Assembly: GCA_033297205.1 (NCBI GenBank)
Contig: MU859147.1
Location: 62,001-126,000 of the forward strand
Length of the DNA stretch: 64,000 bases
Source of the DNA: Pseudoneurospora amorphoporcata
Lineage: Eukaryota; Ascomycota; Sordariomycetes; Sordariales; Sordariaceae
Reading direction: 5' to 3'
Shown here: positions 1 to 12,239 of the stretch, piece by piece
Layout of the letters: each line of letters opens with the position of its first letter
Numbering within the stretch: position 1 is the stretch's first letter
Position numbers and translations under genes: made by a program
Notes under the pieces: generated by a model
The model's database searches: none
The model's input: only the letters and a program-made list of their open reading frames with translations
Told to the model about the DNA's origin: nothing

Positions 1-2
1 CG

Positions 3-1072
3 TCCACTTCTACCACAACCACCAAAGCGGCCGTGACTACCACCTCCACCCCTACAACCCTCAAAACCAGCACCACCACCACCATCACGCAGCCCGCAAC
101 CATTCCCTCCAACGGAATCACGACGCCCTCTCCGGCCCAACCCTCCATCGTCTCCAACTGCGACAAGTTCTATCTCGTCAAGGCCGGCGACACATGCGAC
201 GTCATCACCCAGTCCCAGGGTATCACGCTCGCCCACAATTTCTAGCATGGAACCCGAGCGCAGGCTCGAGCTGCACCGGTCTGTGGGCCAACGCCTATGC
301 CTGCGTGTCCATCATCGGTCACGAACCCTCTGTTCCGGCTGGCGGCTACCACCACCAAGGCTGGGAACGGCATCGCCACCCCGACCCCCATCCAGCCCAA
401 CATGGTGGCCAACTGCGATAGCTTCTACAAGGTTAAGTCGGGCGACACGTGCGACGTGATCGCGGCCAAGAGCGGCATCTCGAGTGCGCAGATCATCTCG
501 TCGAACGCGTCGGTTGGGAGCGGGTGCACCCAGCCAGTTTGTGGCTCGATTACGTGAGTTCATATACCTTTTTTCTCTCTTTTTTTTCTGGTTTCCTTTT
601 CCTTTCCTTTCCTTTCCTTTCTTTTTGTTTGTTTGTTTGTTTGTTTGTTTGTTTGTTTGTTTATTTATGGTCACTCGCCAGCTCCAGCTGAGGTACCTCT
701 ACATAAACAAAATAAGACAAAACAAAACAAAACAATAGAGAATTATCACTAACACTTTAAACCCCCCCCTCCCTTTTTTTTTTTTTTCAAGTACATCTGC
801 ATCTCCATCGTCGGCCATACCCCACAACCACCAAGGCGGCCACCACAACGACAAATACCGGCAACGGCATCGCCACGCCCACGTCCATCCAGTCCGGCAT
901 GACCACCAGCTGCAAGACCTTCCACTTTGTCAGCTCGGGCCAGACCTGCGTCACCATCGTGGCCAAGTACAAGATCACGCTAGCCAACTTTGTCAAGTGG
1001 AACCCGGCCGTTGGGGGCACCGCGTGCACGGGGCTTTGGGCGAATACTTATGCTTGCGTTGCTGTCCTTTGA
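3..1072 (+). pseudogene. LysM-domain (chitin-binding) secreted protein, broken, 5' end outside window
   Basis: Three LysM units can be read, each with the CxxF-x-V-x-(A/S)GxTC core: NCDKFYLVKAGDTC near 157-200, NCDSFYKVKSGDTC near 412-453 and SCKTFHFVSSGQTC near 909-951. Thr/Pro-rich linkers (TTTTKAA, GNGIATPTP) join them. LysM domains bind chitin oligomers, and fungal secreted LysM proteins act in the wall or as effectors. The reading frame breaks about four times: near 230-245 (between LA and FLAWNP), in the linker at about 310-350, at about 525-535 before SLWLDY, and in the linker at about 810-830. An intron with GTGAGT donor (554) and AG acceptor (791) is full of TTTG, CCTTT, AAAAC and poly-T repeats. 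The last LysM is open to a TGA at 1070-1072. The start and any signal peptide lie left of the window. Sequencing error is the alternative, but every other gene here reads cleanly, so decay is favoured. Confidence 0.75.
554..791 (+). repeat. intron-borne simple repeats
   Basis: The presumed intron of the LysM gene consists largely of pyrimidine/TTTG low-complexity DNA. It has CCTTT units (about 597-622), ten or so TTTG units (about 625-664), AAAAC units (about 715-735) and a poly-C then poly-T tract (about 763-787) just before the AG acceptor. Confidence 0.8.
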
Positions 1073-1131
1073 TAGGTAGAGTTTGAGGTTTGAAGCCTAG
1101 GTGGCTTCCAATCTTTTCGAAGGTGGAGGTG

Positions 1132-1683
1132 TGTGACAAGGGCAGAGTTCTGGGCTTGGAACAAAAGAGGTCAATTCAGCTAATAATGTTCTTTGGTCTC
1201 GAAGGCCTTGTTGTTCTTCTCAACCTCCAGGAGAAGGTTGGGCTTCAAGGCCTTCTTATGCCAAAGGGAACCAGTACGTACTTGAGGTATGTATCAAGCC
1301 TTGTTGCCTGGGACTTCAAGGCACCTATCTAGCAATCTGCCTACATGTGGATCTTCCTGAATGCCTTCATCCATTCTTCATCTTCCTTCTGGCGCTATCC
1401 TTCATCCGGGCGCCCTGCTTCTTGCTTAGTTAGCTGTGATTGCTTCTGGGATGATTAGAACCGTCTCATAGTGTTTCATCAATGTCTTAGCACTTCCATA
1501 GTTGACTTAGTAGCCCGGTGGCGTCGAAAGGGGTTCAGGTAAACAGTACCGGTGGCCGAGAGTCCGGCCGAGGTGAGTATTGCGGCCGGAGGCCACCGGG
1601 CATCTCGAGGCTGATGCTACGCGTTGAGGCTCTACTGAGCCTTGCGACCCTGGCCCTGGACTGTGGGCGATGTCCGTGTGACA
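1132..1683 (-). mobile_element. solo LTR of gypsy family B (copy 1)
   Basis: The segment begins TGTGACAAGG and ends TGTGACA. It matches, over its length, three further copies at 57746-58311, 60950-61580 and 63087-63626; shared stretches include TCTCGAAGGCCTTGTTG and CTTCATCCGGGCGCCCTG. Copies 3 and 4 are followed on the right by a polypurine tract (minus strand), so all are LTRs of minus-oriented elements. Here neither flank carries element-internal sequence, so it is a solo LTR. The flanking 5-mers (AGGTG and GTACC) do not match, so no target duplication is seen. It is less RIP-altered than the copies at the right end and lies 56 kb from the nearest one. Confidence 0.8.
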
Positions 1684-2475
1684 GTACCTGAGATTTAATG
1701 CGGAGGTTAATAAATAGGTAACTCGCGAGTGTACCGACTCCCGTCGAGCCGGTGGCTAGCTGTCAGGTCGTTGTTCTAAGAATGGGAACGGAATGTAAAT
1801 GTTGCGAACATCCAAGGATCCGTTCTCAAGCCGATGGGACATTTCGTCCCGGAGGACAGAGTTGATAAACAAACCTCCATTTAATTCTATAGATTGAATA
1901 TAGTGTCGTTTTTAATGTCCAAGATACGTTTCTTAGACGGAAATAGAGAGAGCAAGACGTATATTCTATGTGTACTAAGTACCAAATACGTTGCCCATGG
2001 GCATTAGACGTCAAAACCCGGCCCCATTTCTTGAATGACTTTGCTGTTTGTATGCCCATCAGGTACACATACCTCTAAGTGAGCAAACCCACAAAATACA
2101 AAGTAAAACGTGGATCCAATCGCTCAAATGACCAAAACTCAGGGGTATCGTCTTGTCATTATTCGGCCATTAACGGGTATGTATCATTTGGGTATGTTAT
2201 TCCTGGCCAGGCGCACTGGATATTGTGGTCAGGTCGAACTCGATGTTGATCAAGCAAACACTCCGCGGTTTTCCCATTGCGCACCCCCATCCTCCAGGAT
2301 TCAAATAAATTACTTGAGTAGCCACCAACTCCAGTGTTTGGGTATGAAACAAATCCGAAGGAAAAAAAGGAGAATTGACGAAAAGATGAAGCGCTAGACA
2401 TTACAGCAAAAATTGAGAAGTGCATCATGACAGGATGAGGAGATACATGAATGATCAACGAGAAAAGCCACAATT
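1684..2475. other. intergenic, nothing recognised
   Basis: This lies between the solo LTR and the stop of the coiled-coil gene. It is moderately AT-rich with no ORF that resembles a protein I know. The right half presumably holds the 3' UTR of the minus-strand gene. Confidence 0.5.
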
Positions 2476-4925
2476 CTACTTCTGCGTCGGCCGGAAGACA
2501 GCACTAGTGAGGAATATTTCCTCGCTATTAACGACGCGCGCCGTAGTAGCCGACTGAAATGTTAAGTTGTTACTGTTGTTATTGTTGCTGTTGTTGGTGC
2601 CGCCCTTGCAGGATTGAATGAGACCCTTATCAGCGGTGTTGATAGCGATTGAAGGCTTAGCACGAAGCCCGTTGAGCATATCGATGCTCATGGTGCGGTG
2701 TATGTGTTTCCTCCGGCTGTCTGACTGGGGCGGAGCGGGGGGAGGCGCCTCTTTCTTGACTGCCGGCTCTTCCTTGATTACTGGATGTTCCCTTTTCACC
2801 GGAGAATATATCTCAAGCTTGACTGTATGCCGCTTTTCCCTATCAGCCGAGACACCATCGCCACCCATCTGGGTGAGCGCATTTTCCACATCAGCCAAGA
2901 GGGCAGAGACATCGCTGTCTGCAAAGACCATGATGGTTTCAGCACGCCGAGAACTGCCATCTTGCTCTTCATTTGCGGCTTCTTCCTCTTTATAGAATGG
3001 ATGTTCCATTATGGTGAAAGGGACATGAGCAGCCACTCTCGGCGCCGAAGATATTGTGGACGCGGAAATGATGTGAGGCGAAAAGGACATCTTGGCTGGG
3101 CTGCGAGGTGGCGTGGAGATGTTACCGGCGCCATTCGTAGAAGAGCCCAAAGAGCGGACTCCGATGGCGCACTGCAGACTCTCGCTGACGCCAGCTACAG
3201 ATCCGGTGGACGTGGAGAGTGTGGTGGCAGCAGCGACGTGCTCAAGAAGCTTTTGCCGAACTCTAGTCCGGCGATTCTCGGCTTGGTCGAGCTTGGTTAT
3301 CCAGTCGTCGATTGAAGCGTCTAGCTCTGCAAGAGCCTCTTCTTGCTTCAACATGGACTCGTGGCTGAACTTGGCTGTGCGAGGAGATCGAAGATATTGG
3401 CATATCCGAGCATGTAGGTTACGCCTACCAGCGCGGAGGGATGTGTAGGTGCGTCTAAGGTAATCAGTCCGCTCATCTAGCTGCCGTAGTTCCTATTGCA
3501 TTGTTAGTCATGAACCAGAGTATGGATAGGGGGTGAGCTAACCTTAGAGAGATTATCGACGTCCTCCTTGCGCAGTACCTCAAATCTAGCCGCTTGTTGA
3601 AGGGCCTGCTTCTGTAGAGCAGCAGTCTCGCTGGGCTTGAGCATTTTGACCGCATCGCTGGCCTTCCACCCCTTGGGTAATTGTTCAAATGCACGCCGTT
3701 CCGCGCTCTTACTTCTTTTGGAACATGACCTTTTCAAGATGGTACTCCCGCATGTCTCACTCCTTTTCCGTGGCCGGCCCCGTTCCATGATGCTTCCCGT
3801 TTCCGACTGACTCCTCTTATGCCCGGCGTTCGAGATATTCTGAGGGCTATCGGCGATGCCTGTCCCGAGTGCTGACGCGAACTCAGGTGTGGATTCGAGG
3901 GAGGTTTTGGGCAGATGGTTATCCACCGTATCCCATGGCATCGGCAAAAATCTGACGTCGGTGGATGCTGATATAGGCGTTGGCAATGTGGAAGCAGTCC
4001 CAGCACTCGTTGCTGCAGATCTCGGGGCGCTTGAAGTAGCTGAAAGGGGTGTAAACGGCGTCCGCGCTTTAGGAGAATCTTCGAATCTTGCCGATCGGAG
4101 TGTAGATTCTACAGGCGTGGTACCTGCTCGGAGACGATTGCATGATGTCTTCTGATGGAGTCTATGAGTGGCAGAGCTGAGCGTCGGAATCACCAGAGGA
4201 GTGAGGTTCCTGGGCGACAAAGGCTGTCGAGCCTCGTTCCGAGCTTGCTGGCTTCGATTATTGCATTGGCGGCCGGGATCAGGCTGCGCTCGCTCAGCAG
4301 GCACTCGATCCTTGAGTGCTCCCTTACACTGATTAGGCCTTGATGGAAGGCCTGGGGCACTAATAGAACGTTCATGGAGCGCCGGACGGCCGGGAATGGT
4401 GGCTAGAGCCTCTTGTCAGTATGAATGGGACAAACTTCATCTGGGGTAGACATACGGGAATCCATGGGGGCCTCTTGAACGGTCGTCATTGGGCCAAGTT
4501 CAGGCACGCTCACTTTCCTCCTGCGAGTAAGGTTCTGTTCCTTTACTTGTATCCTCGAACCAGATCCAGCATTCGACTTTCCACCGGCCTCGTTGCTTAG
4601 TCCCAAACTCAGAATAGAGTATTGCTCCGGGTCGACCGACTCCTCTGAAACTAGCGACTGTGTGTCCTTGTGGTTTTGATATCTCTTTTCTGGATGGTAC
4701 ATTCTCCAAGTGAACGGTTTCTCTCCATACGGCGAAGCTCGACCTAGCTGCAATTTGCATAAAAAGTGTAAGCATTAACCGGCTTTTGCTAGGGGGTTGG
4801 GGCCCGGAGTGACGTACCGATTCATTGGATGATTGTGGAGTGACTTCCTTTGCTATGTAATTGTTGAGGCAAAGGCTAAAGTCCTCGGAATCGGAGTCCA
4901 GCATACAACTAACAATATGAGCCAT
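2476..4925 (-). CDS. conserved fungal coiled-coil protein, probable Uds1 (up-regulated during septation)-type domain
   Basis: Four exons join in phase on the minus strand: 4925-4818, 4747-4456, 4402-3543 and 3492-2476, giving 758 residues. Donors are GTACGT, GTATGT and GTTAGC. The N-terminal half is Ser/Pro-rich and looks disordered. Residues from about 360 to 500 hold a conserved-looking helical block: GWKASDAVKMLKPSETAAL, then FEVLRKEDVDNLSKELRQL spanning the last splice, then YTSLRAGRRNLHARICQYL and a long Lys/Glu/Leu-rich helix with QAENRRTRVRQKLLEHVAAA. The pattern of an acidic EDVxxLxxEL helix followed by an Arg-rich coiled coil fits the fungal Uds1 domain, but I recognise this only by pattern. 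The C-terminus has runs of KREHPVIKEEP and an Asn/Ser run coded by a GTT-type repeat (about 2570-2600). The start is the first ATG of exon 1; an additional upstream exon cannot be excluded. A role in septation or polarity would be inference. Confidence 0.7.
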
Positions 4926-7900
4926 GAGTCCAATGGGTCGGTCGAGCCGTGTTAGAGATAGATTACCAAGCTCGCGAGACCAGAGGTATGGAAGCCGGAA
5001 GAGGCCAAAAAAGGAACAAGGGTCTTCAAAGTGATGACGGGCTAGGGATATGTGAAGGTATATAAGCCATGCACGTAGACTGGAATTAGGACAGACCTTT
5101 TCCTGAGTTGAGACCGTGGTTGGTTACCAGACAGGGTTGAAGGGACTAGTACGGGGCCCCTTGTAGGCATATCGACCAGGAGAGGGGACTATATCATACA
5201 TAGAGCAGCAACCTTCAAGACTGAAAGATGCTTTAGATTTCTTCATCATGAATCCCCACAGGAATGTAGGGTAGGGTGCCTCGTCCCATCCCAAGCTACA
5301 AGTCCCCGAACCTGAAGCATGGAGCAAATCCATCATCCACGTTGATGGTTAGTATACTTACACCAGCACTCAAGTAAAAAGGTCCAATGTTGTCGAGGCG
5401 TGCAATACGAAGAAGCGAGCCCAGGCTCGGGCCCTCAAGGTATGAGACCGAGAGTCCCGTCGCCCAGTCTCAGCCTAGGTGAAGCATGCAGGTGGATACG
5501 CGATGCTGCGGTAGTGAGTAGGAGTGCAACAGAGTATGCAGGCAAGGCCGGGGTAGAAGGGCTGGAAGCAGCAACAAGCAGGAGGCTATTCCGACAGAGG
5601 AGAAGAAACAAAAGAATGGGAGATGACAGATTGAAACCGCTTGGACCCCTTCCACGAGTTCGCCATTGGCCTAGTATGTTCGTACCTTTTTGAACCCTCT
5701 CCGCTCCGGATGGCATGCAAATATTTCCAGGGGGTATTCTCACCAAAAAAGCACGGGGTAACCATCCGTCACCGTGGCACTGGCAAGGGAGGGGAAGGGG
5801 GGGGGGGGGGGGGGGTGGACACCGTTCGCATGTATGCTTGACCATATTCGGCCTCACTATGACGGCGATATCTCTCTCGACCGAAGGCCCCTGTCGTCCA
5901 GCCAATGACAGTTGGGTTGGCTAAATGAAGGATGTCTGTTGACAGAGCTGGAGAGCATCTGTGGAAGACACCATACCTCAAAAGATTTTTCCAAGAAGCG
6001 TGGTGTTGAGACCCCCATTAGCAGGCCGGACCTTTGACGCCTCGCAGATGAACGAGTCCTCCATCCCGACCCCGCACAACTTTGTGCATTGCCACCAGGT
6101 CCGGGAGCACATCGGCATAGTTTGAAGGTTGCTAGTCGTCAATCAGCTTACAACACACCTCCAAGCTCGCAGCTTCACCGCATTCCGAATGGAAAGACGG
6201 GACGGGAAGAGCAGAGATGGGAGATGGGAAAAGCGGGGGAGACCATCCCATCTGCAGTTGCACGGACATTGTCGACGACGACTTTTGGGAGCTTTGTGCG
6301 CCGTGCCAGTCGGCGAGTCGGGCAAGCCCAGCTATGATGCTAATATGGTTGGTATTGCGGGTCTCGATGTCAGATATGACGAGTTTGACAGACGGCAGCT
6401 CGAGTGTCTGGGGAAGATCGTTGAAGCTGACCTAATGGCAAAAGATTAGACAGGCACCAAGGCACGCAAACCTCGTGGCGAGCTCGTGGCATCAATGATA
6501 GTTCCATGTTCACGCCAAAGCGCGAGTCGACTTCGGCCGGAATCAAGGCAGCAGTGGAAAGGCATGATCGAAGTGGCAACTGAATCGAAGCCGTTGAGGA
6601 CGAGGTTCCATTGCCAGGGGAAGTTGGCCAAAGCAGAAGTTCTAGATGCAAGAGTAATTTTTGACCTCGTGACTGACTTCATGGAGGGGAAGGAAGAAGG
6701 GGGGGCGCAGCTAAGACTATGGACGAAAAAGAAGGCAGAAGGAAGAGATGGAAGGAGACATGAGGAGCGAAACCTAAAAACAGCGAAACAGGAAGTTACC
6801 ATGGTGAAACAAACGAAAGTTCAGCTCCAGCCCGCCAAGGCCTGAGCGGTGGATACGCCGGATACGCCCGCTTGTTCTTAGGTAAAAGCACCTACAACCC
6901 TAACCCTGACTCACACACGTCAACATCGGCTGCTCAGGATCCATCAAGTTTCACAGAGACCTACTTTCTTCTCCTGCCCTCAAAGCTCACAACATGCGGA
7001 AATCGCTAGAGGTAGCTTCATTGTGGACACCACTTGTACTTAACCAGCACCAACAACAACAACCCGACTCACACTCAATCCAGCACTGCTCTTCCAGTTC
7101 ATCACCTGCCTCCATGTTTCGTTCATCCGGGCCAAGGCGCTGCTGTCAGCCAAAATCATAGCGTCCACACCACGTTGTGCCCCTCCAAGCCTATTTACAC
7201 AACCCATGGCAGATATGCATTACTAGAATCTCATCACGAAGGGCTGCGTGACCCGGACAGAGGTACATAGTAAGTAGAGCCGAGATGGGGCCCTCTGGAT
7301 AACTCACGCCGTCCTCCGCTTCCAGATCTTGCGCTTGGGGTTTCAATATAGGTACCCAAGATCGAACCTGAGACGCCGGCGTGACCGAGAATCACGGTCT
7401 CTTCCTCACTCTTCTCTTGTTCGACTCTCTCGACAACACGGAACCTCGACGGACCTATCCCACCCTTGCCGCCAACAATGGGCTGCCCAGACGGACACGT
7501 GCACAGAATCTGTTAGCCCTTCTTAACGGTTTGTGAATTGCTCAGGGGTATCATCTTAAGCGAGTTGCCGAATCTTCCTTGCTCGTGCTATAGATTGTCA
7601 GGCACCATGACGGATAATGGAACATCGGAATTTTGGCCGGGCGGCTCACATAGGACTGATTCACCACGGCCGTCTTCCGAGCACCCTCGCCAGCTCGTCT
7701 ACCTACCTTGTCCCATTGCGCCGTGTCTCTACGCGGAGATCAACTCCTCAATCTGCCGAGATCATCACTAGCATCGCTCCCAATCCAGAACCATGCTTAG
7801 CAACCACCGAACGCTACGGCAGGACCATCGTCTATCTGCCCTCACGATAGTATTGAACTATCTTGCAGCCCCTCAACTGATAACTATTTCACGAGCAAAG

Positions 7901-9986
7901 CTGGGCCTAGCTGCTACCACTCGGCTCGGATTTCACCCCGTGCATGACCTCTCCAGAACCTCAAGGTTCCACGTTGCATCCACTGTCAAGGCCAAAGACC
8001 CTGTGCTCGGTTCCTTTAACCGTGTCTCAGTCATAGTGAGCCCGGACAAGCGGCTTTCCGGTCTCGCCCTTGGTGACTCCCCTGCTGCCCTTTTCGCCGC
8101 GGAGAAAGGATTAACTGTGGCAACCTTCTCTTGCCTTTGCACTACCGACGGGTTCCTGTCATTCCGAGATTGTATACTCGGTAGCCTCAGGGATAAGGTA
8201 GCCTGGCGAATTTGAAAGAGTGATGGGCATCAATTCGCATGATCAGGCAAAGTATACAACCGGTGATTTGAGCTAAGCTATTTGGTATGAACATCACGCA
8301 CTCTCGTCTATGGATGACTGAGTCAATAAGTTCAACAGGCGAAGTCATCGTCCACATGACATCCATCTACATCCAACACACTACCGGGGATGCGGGGGCT
8401 CAAACAGTTGTTTCAAGGAAATGCAGGTCTGATTCGCCAATTCCAAATAAAGCATCATCCACGGCAGCTTTCAACGCGAGACGTACCGAATGTCCTCAAT
8501 CCAAGAACAAGGTGTCGATCTCATTGCGGCTTAAATCCAAGTTTACCTGCTGTGCCAGCGCAAAGGTACTTATTAATTGCCGGCTAAACGGCAGGATGAA
8601 GGTGGACTTTGTGGAGAACGAGGCGGTATTTTGCGGACAACTTCCGCGACTGGAATCACTTCAAGATTAATGAACCTGGCGTGCTATGCTGATGTGTGTA
8701 TTCACAAGAGAGTCATATGCCCGGGCCTCACAATTTCACGATGCCCCTGGAAGAGCAGCAACACAACACCGACCTCGGCCCGCGAACTTATAGCCCAGAT
8801 TGTCTATAATACCACTCAGGTATGCCCGCATCAGGTCATGCCACAGTGATGTCGGACAGTTGGGGGAGGTGATAATATAGGGGAACGGTATATATTAACT
8901 GTGCTATCACCTGCAGGTCTCGACTATCAAAACTTCCCCCTTCCTGGGTAATACCACCTCCTATCTGCACTTCCCAAGAACTGTTTCGTTTCGTAGCCTG
9001 GGTCACATATCCATGCCCGACGACCTACATCAATATTTGCACGGTGAATACCTAACAAAACGGCATTGCCCAAATGTTATGGCGACCCTTGTTGGTATGC
9101 CGGCACTTCATCTTGGGGAGATAAATCCATTGAAACTACACCGGAACATATGTTCCAAACTGGTCCGGGACCCTTTCTGCACAATCGAAACATCGTGGAC
9201 TACATAAACAGACATTACCGGGCGTTTGACCACATTGCCGAATTATCACAAACGGACTGATAATGCGGGGTCTGAAACGTGGCATTCTGCGATGTTTACC
9301 TTACACACTTCGACCATCCATTCTCGCCGCCAGAATACGTTCGCCAAGCTCAAAGAACCGTTGGGTTGGGCCCAAATCAATCACCATTGAAGTTTGAGTT
9401 CCTGACTGTTGGGTGCGAAGGAGCACCAAAAAAAATGAAAGCGGCCTTGCTCTGCCTGTTCATTTTCCGAACAGGAAAATCCATCTGATGGCTGTAAAAA
9501 GCCATATGGGTGTTTGTGCTACTCACAGATCGAGTACGCCTATTCGATGCAGTGCTTGAGAATTGGCAACCAAGATGTGAGGGTGAATGTCTGATGATGG
9601 TTGATGTTGAAGAGTCAGTCAGGCGTGTAAGTCGAGCATCTCCCAGTTGAGCGGAGCGATTGACATCTGGTCAAGCCGAGATGCAGCGGTCAAAGCTCAA
9701 GCTTCGGCAATATCGCGATAGGAAATTCGTCCCCCTCCGCACTAACTAACGCAGCTCCCTCGTTGTCCTATCGGCTGATGTCATTCCACACATTGCGACC
9801 AAGAAGGAAGGCGTGAAGGAAAATGAGGGTAAGAGCGGCTCTTTGTGATCAAACATTTGCGAATTGAAAGCTGGGATTACTAAATAGTCCCAACAAGGTA
9901 GTACCACCAACTGTGCGCACAATACCTTACGTAGCGGGAATAATTGCAACAAAAAGTGGTCAGACAGAGTCCCCGAGGCGGTCTTG
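4926..9986. other. 5-kb intergenic region without a supportable gene
   Basis: No ORF here resembles a known protein or shows an ordered set of splice sites. There is a 19-G homopolymer at 5797-5815. The stretch 7030-9480 is rich in CA/AC words and shows no RIP-type CpA depletion. An ORF at 9066-9260 (64 aa, no recognised domain) looks somewhat protein-like but has no support. An 8-bp inverted repeat (AGGTGATA / TATCACCT) lies at about 8865-8917. The left end includes the promoter of the coiled-coil gene and the right end that of the LTA4 hydrolase gene. Confidence 0.5.
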
Positions 9987-12239
9987 ATGTGGGGTAGAGG
10001 TCTTCTTCGAGGGGCCAAGTTTGCTCAACTGTCATCACCATCACCATCCTCGCCGTCATCACGATCACTGCTATCAGCAGCATCAACAGCATCCTCCAAC
10101 CTCCTCTCCTCCCAGTATCAGCGCGGCCGTTGGTTTGGCTCCAGCACCGCAAACATGGCTCCCATTCGCGACCCCAACACCCTGTCCAACTATGACGCCT
10201 GGAGGACTCGTCACACCACGGCCAACCTCAAGATCGACTTCACAGACAAGTGTCTGCGCGGCTCCGTGATCCTCGAGCTCGAGTCCCAGACGGACAAGGC
10301 CAGCAAGGAGATCATCCTTGACTCCAGCTATGTTGCCGTGAACTCCATCAAGCTCAACTCGGCCCCCTCGACGTGGGAGACCAAGGCCCGCACTGAGCCG
10401 AACGGCTCTCCGGTTCACATTGCCGTACCCGAGGGTGCCACCAAGGGCGAGGTCGTCAAGGTCGAGATTGAGCTTGCCACCACGGACAAGTGCACTGCCC
10501 TGCAGTGGCTCACCCCGGCGCAGACCAGCAACAAGGCGGCCCCCTTCATGTTCAGCCAGTGCCAGGCCATCCACGCCCGCTCGCTCTTCCCCTGCCAGGA
10601 CACCCCGGATGTCAAGAGCACCTACGACTTCAACATCACCAGCCCCTACGTTGTTGTGGCCAGTGGTGTGCCTGTACCCGATGAGACCAAGGACTTGGGC
10701 GAGGAGAAGCTGTACAAGTTCCAGCAGAAGGTCCCCATCCCGTCCTACCTGTTCGCCCTCTCGTCTGGAGATATCGCCAGCGCCCCCGTCGGCAAGCGCT
10801 CGTGTGTTTGCACCGGCCCCAATGAGCTCAAGGAGTCTCAATGGGAGCTGGAGGGTGACATGGACAAGTTCCTGGAGGCTGCTGAGAAGATTGTGTTCCC
10901 CTACAGGTGGGGAGAGTACAATGTCCTCGTCCTGCCCCCCAGCTTCCCTTATGGAGGTGAGTGCAAGGACCAAAGAAATGATTTGGAATCGTGTTGTGAA
11001 AACTGACCATGTGATCCCCCGTAGGCATGGAGAACCCCATCTTTACCTTTGCTACCCCTACCATCATCAGCGGTGACAAGCAAAACATTGATGTCATCGC
11101 CCACGAGCTTGCCCACAGCTGGAGTGGAAACCTGGTCACCAGCTGCAGCTGGGAGCACTTGTAAGTTGCAGGCCATTGATCATTATTTGCCCACGAGTGC
11201 TAACACCTGGCTAGCTGGTTGAACGAAGGATGGACCATGTATCTCGAGCGCCGTATTCTTGCCTCCATCCACGGTGGTGATGCCCACTTTGACTTTTCCG
11301 CCATCAGGGGCTGGAAGGCGCTTGGTAAGAATTGTTGACAGAGACCAAACTCCCAATAAGCAGGATTTTCCCACTAACGCATGTTCCACAGAGGAGGCTA
11401 TTAAGGAGTACGGAGAGGATCACGAGTTCACCAAGCTCTGCATCAGCCACAAGGGTATCGACCCCGATGATGCCTTCAGCACGGTCCCCTATGAGAAGGG
11501 TTTCCACTTCGTCTGGTCTCTCGACCGCCTTGTTGGAAGAGAGAACTTTGACAAGTTCATTCCCTACTACTTTGGCAAGTGGTCCAACAAGTCGCTTGAT
11601 TCGTACGAGTTCAAGAACACCTTCCTCGAGTTCTTCAGCGCCCCCGAGTACTCTGATCTTAAGGACAAGATTGCTTCGATCGATTGGGAGGGCCGCTTCC
11701 ACAGCACCGGCCTTCCTCCCAAGCCCGAGTTCGACACCTCTCTTGCGGACGTGTGTTACGAGCTGGCTGAGAAGTGGAAGAGCAAGGATTTCACTCCTAG
11801 CCCATCTGACGTTTCGTCCTGGACTGGCAACCAGATTCTGGTCTTCCTCAACGCCGTGCAGGACTTTGAGCAGCCCTTGACGGTTGAGCAATCGGTAAGT
11901 TTCAAATGCCCAACTCTCAACTGCCAGTCAGCAGTATGCTAACACCGTTCACAGCAAGCACTCGGCAAGGCCTACGGCCTCTCTGAATCCAAGAACGCGG
12001 AGCTCAAGGCCGCCTACTTCCATATTGCCATGCGCTCCAAGGACACCAGCGCCTACCAGGGCGTTGCTGACCTCTTGGGAGACGTTGGTCGCATGAAGTT
12101 CGTCCGTCCCCTCTTCCGTGGTCTCAACAAGGTCGATCGGGAGCTGGCGCTCAAGACCTTTGAAAAAAACCGCGAATTCTACCATCCTATTTGCAGGCAG
12201 ATGGTTGAGAAGGATTTGGGTGTTGCTGCGGCCGCCTAG
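9987..12239 (+). CDS. leukotriene A4 hydrolase / M1 aminopeptidase (bifunctional epoxide hydrolase-aminopeptidase)
   Basis: This is a zinc metallopeptidase of the M1 family, LTA4-hydrolase branch, which trims N-terminal residues of peptides and can open epoxides. Five exons join in phase: 9987-10956, 11025-11160, 11215-11324, 11392-11894 and 11955-12239 (667 residues). Introns of 54-68 bp carry CTAAC branch sites. The substrate motif GGMEN spans the first splice. The zinc site is H350-E-L-A-H354 with E373 in NEGWT (HExxH-18-E). The C-terminal part is the alpha-helical LTA4H domain ending KDLGVAAAA. The internal ATG at 10155 ([13 protein letters not shown]) would give 611 residues, the usual family length, and sits in a good fungal start context. 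The ATG at 9987 adds a 56-residue Arg/Ser-rich extension with no acidic residue before the internal start, which resembles a mitochondrial presequence, so two start sites are plausible. All catalytic residues are present. Confidence 0.95.

Noticed and set aside
2159..2473. 104-aa minus-strand frame downstream of the coiled-coil gene
   Set aside because: No conserved feature; probably 3' UTR.
8865..8917. 8-bp inverted repeat with a 37-nt loop
   Set aside because: It is too short an arm with too long a loop to support a terminator or element.
9066..9260. 64-aa frame with protein-like composition
   Set aside because: No domain, no neighbouring exon in phase, no start or splice support; possibly a relic.
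10083..10973. 296-aa open frame antisense to the LTA4 hydrolase
   Set aside because: It is a shadow of codon bias in the real gene, with no domain.
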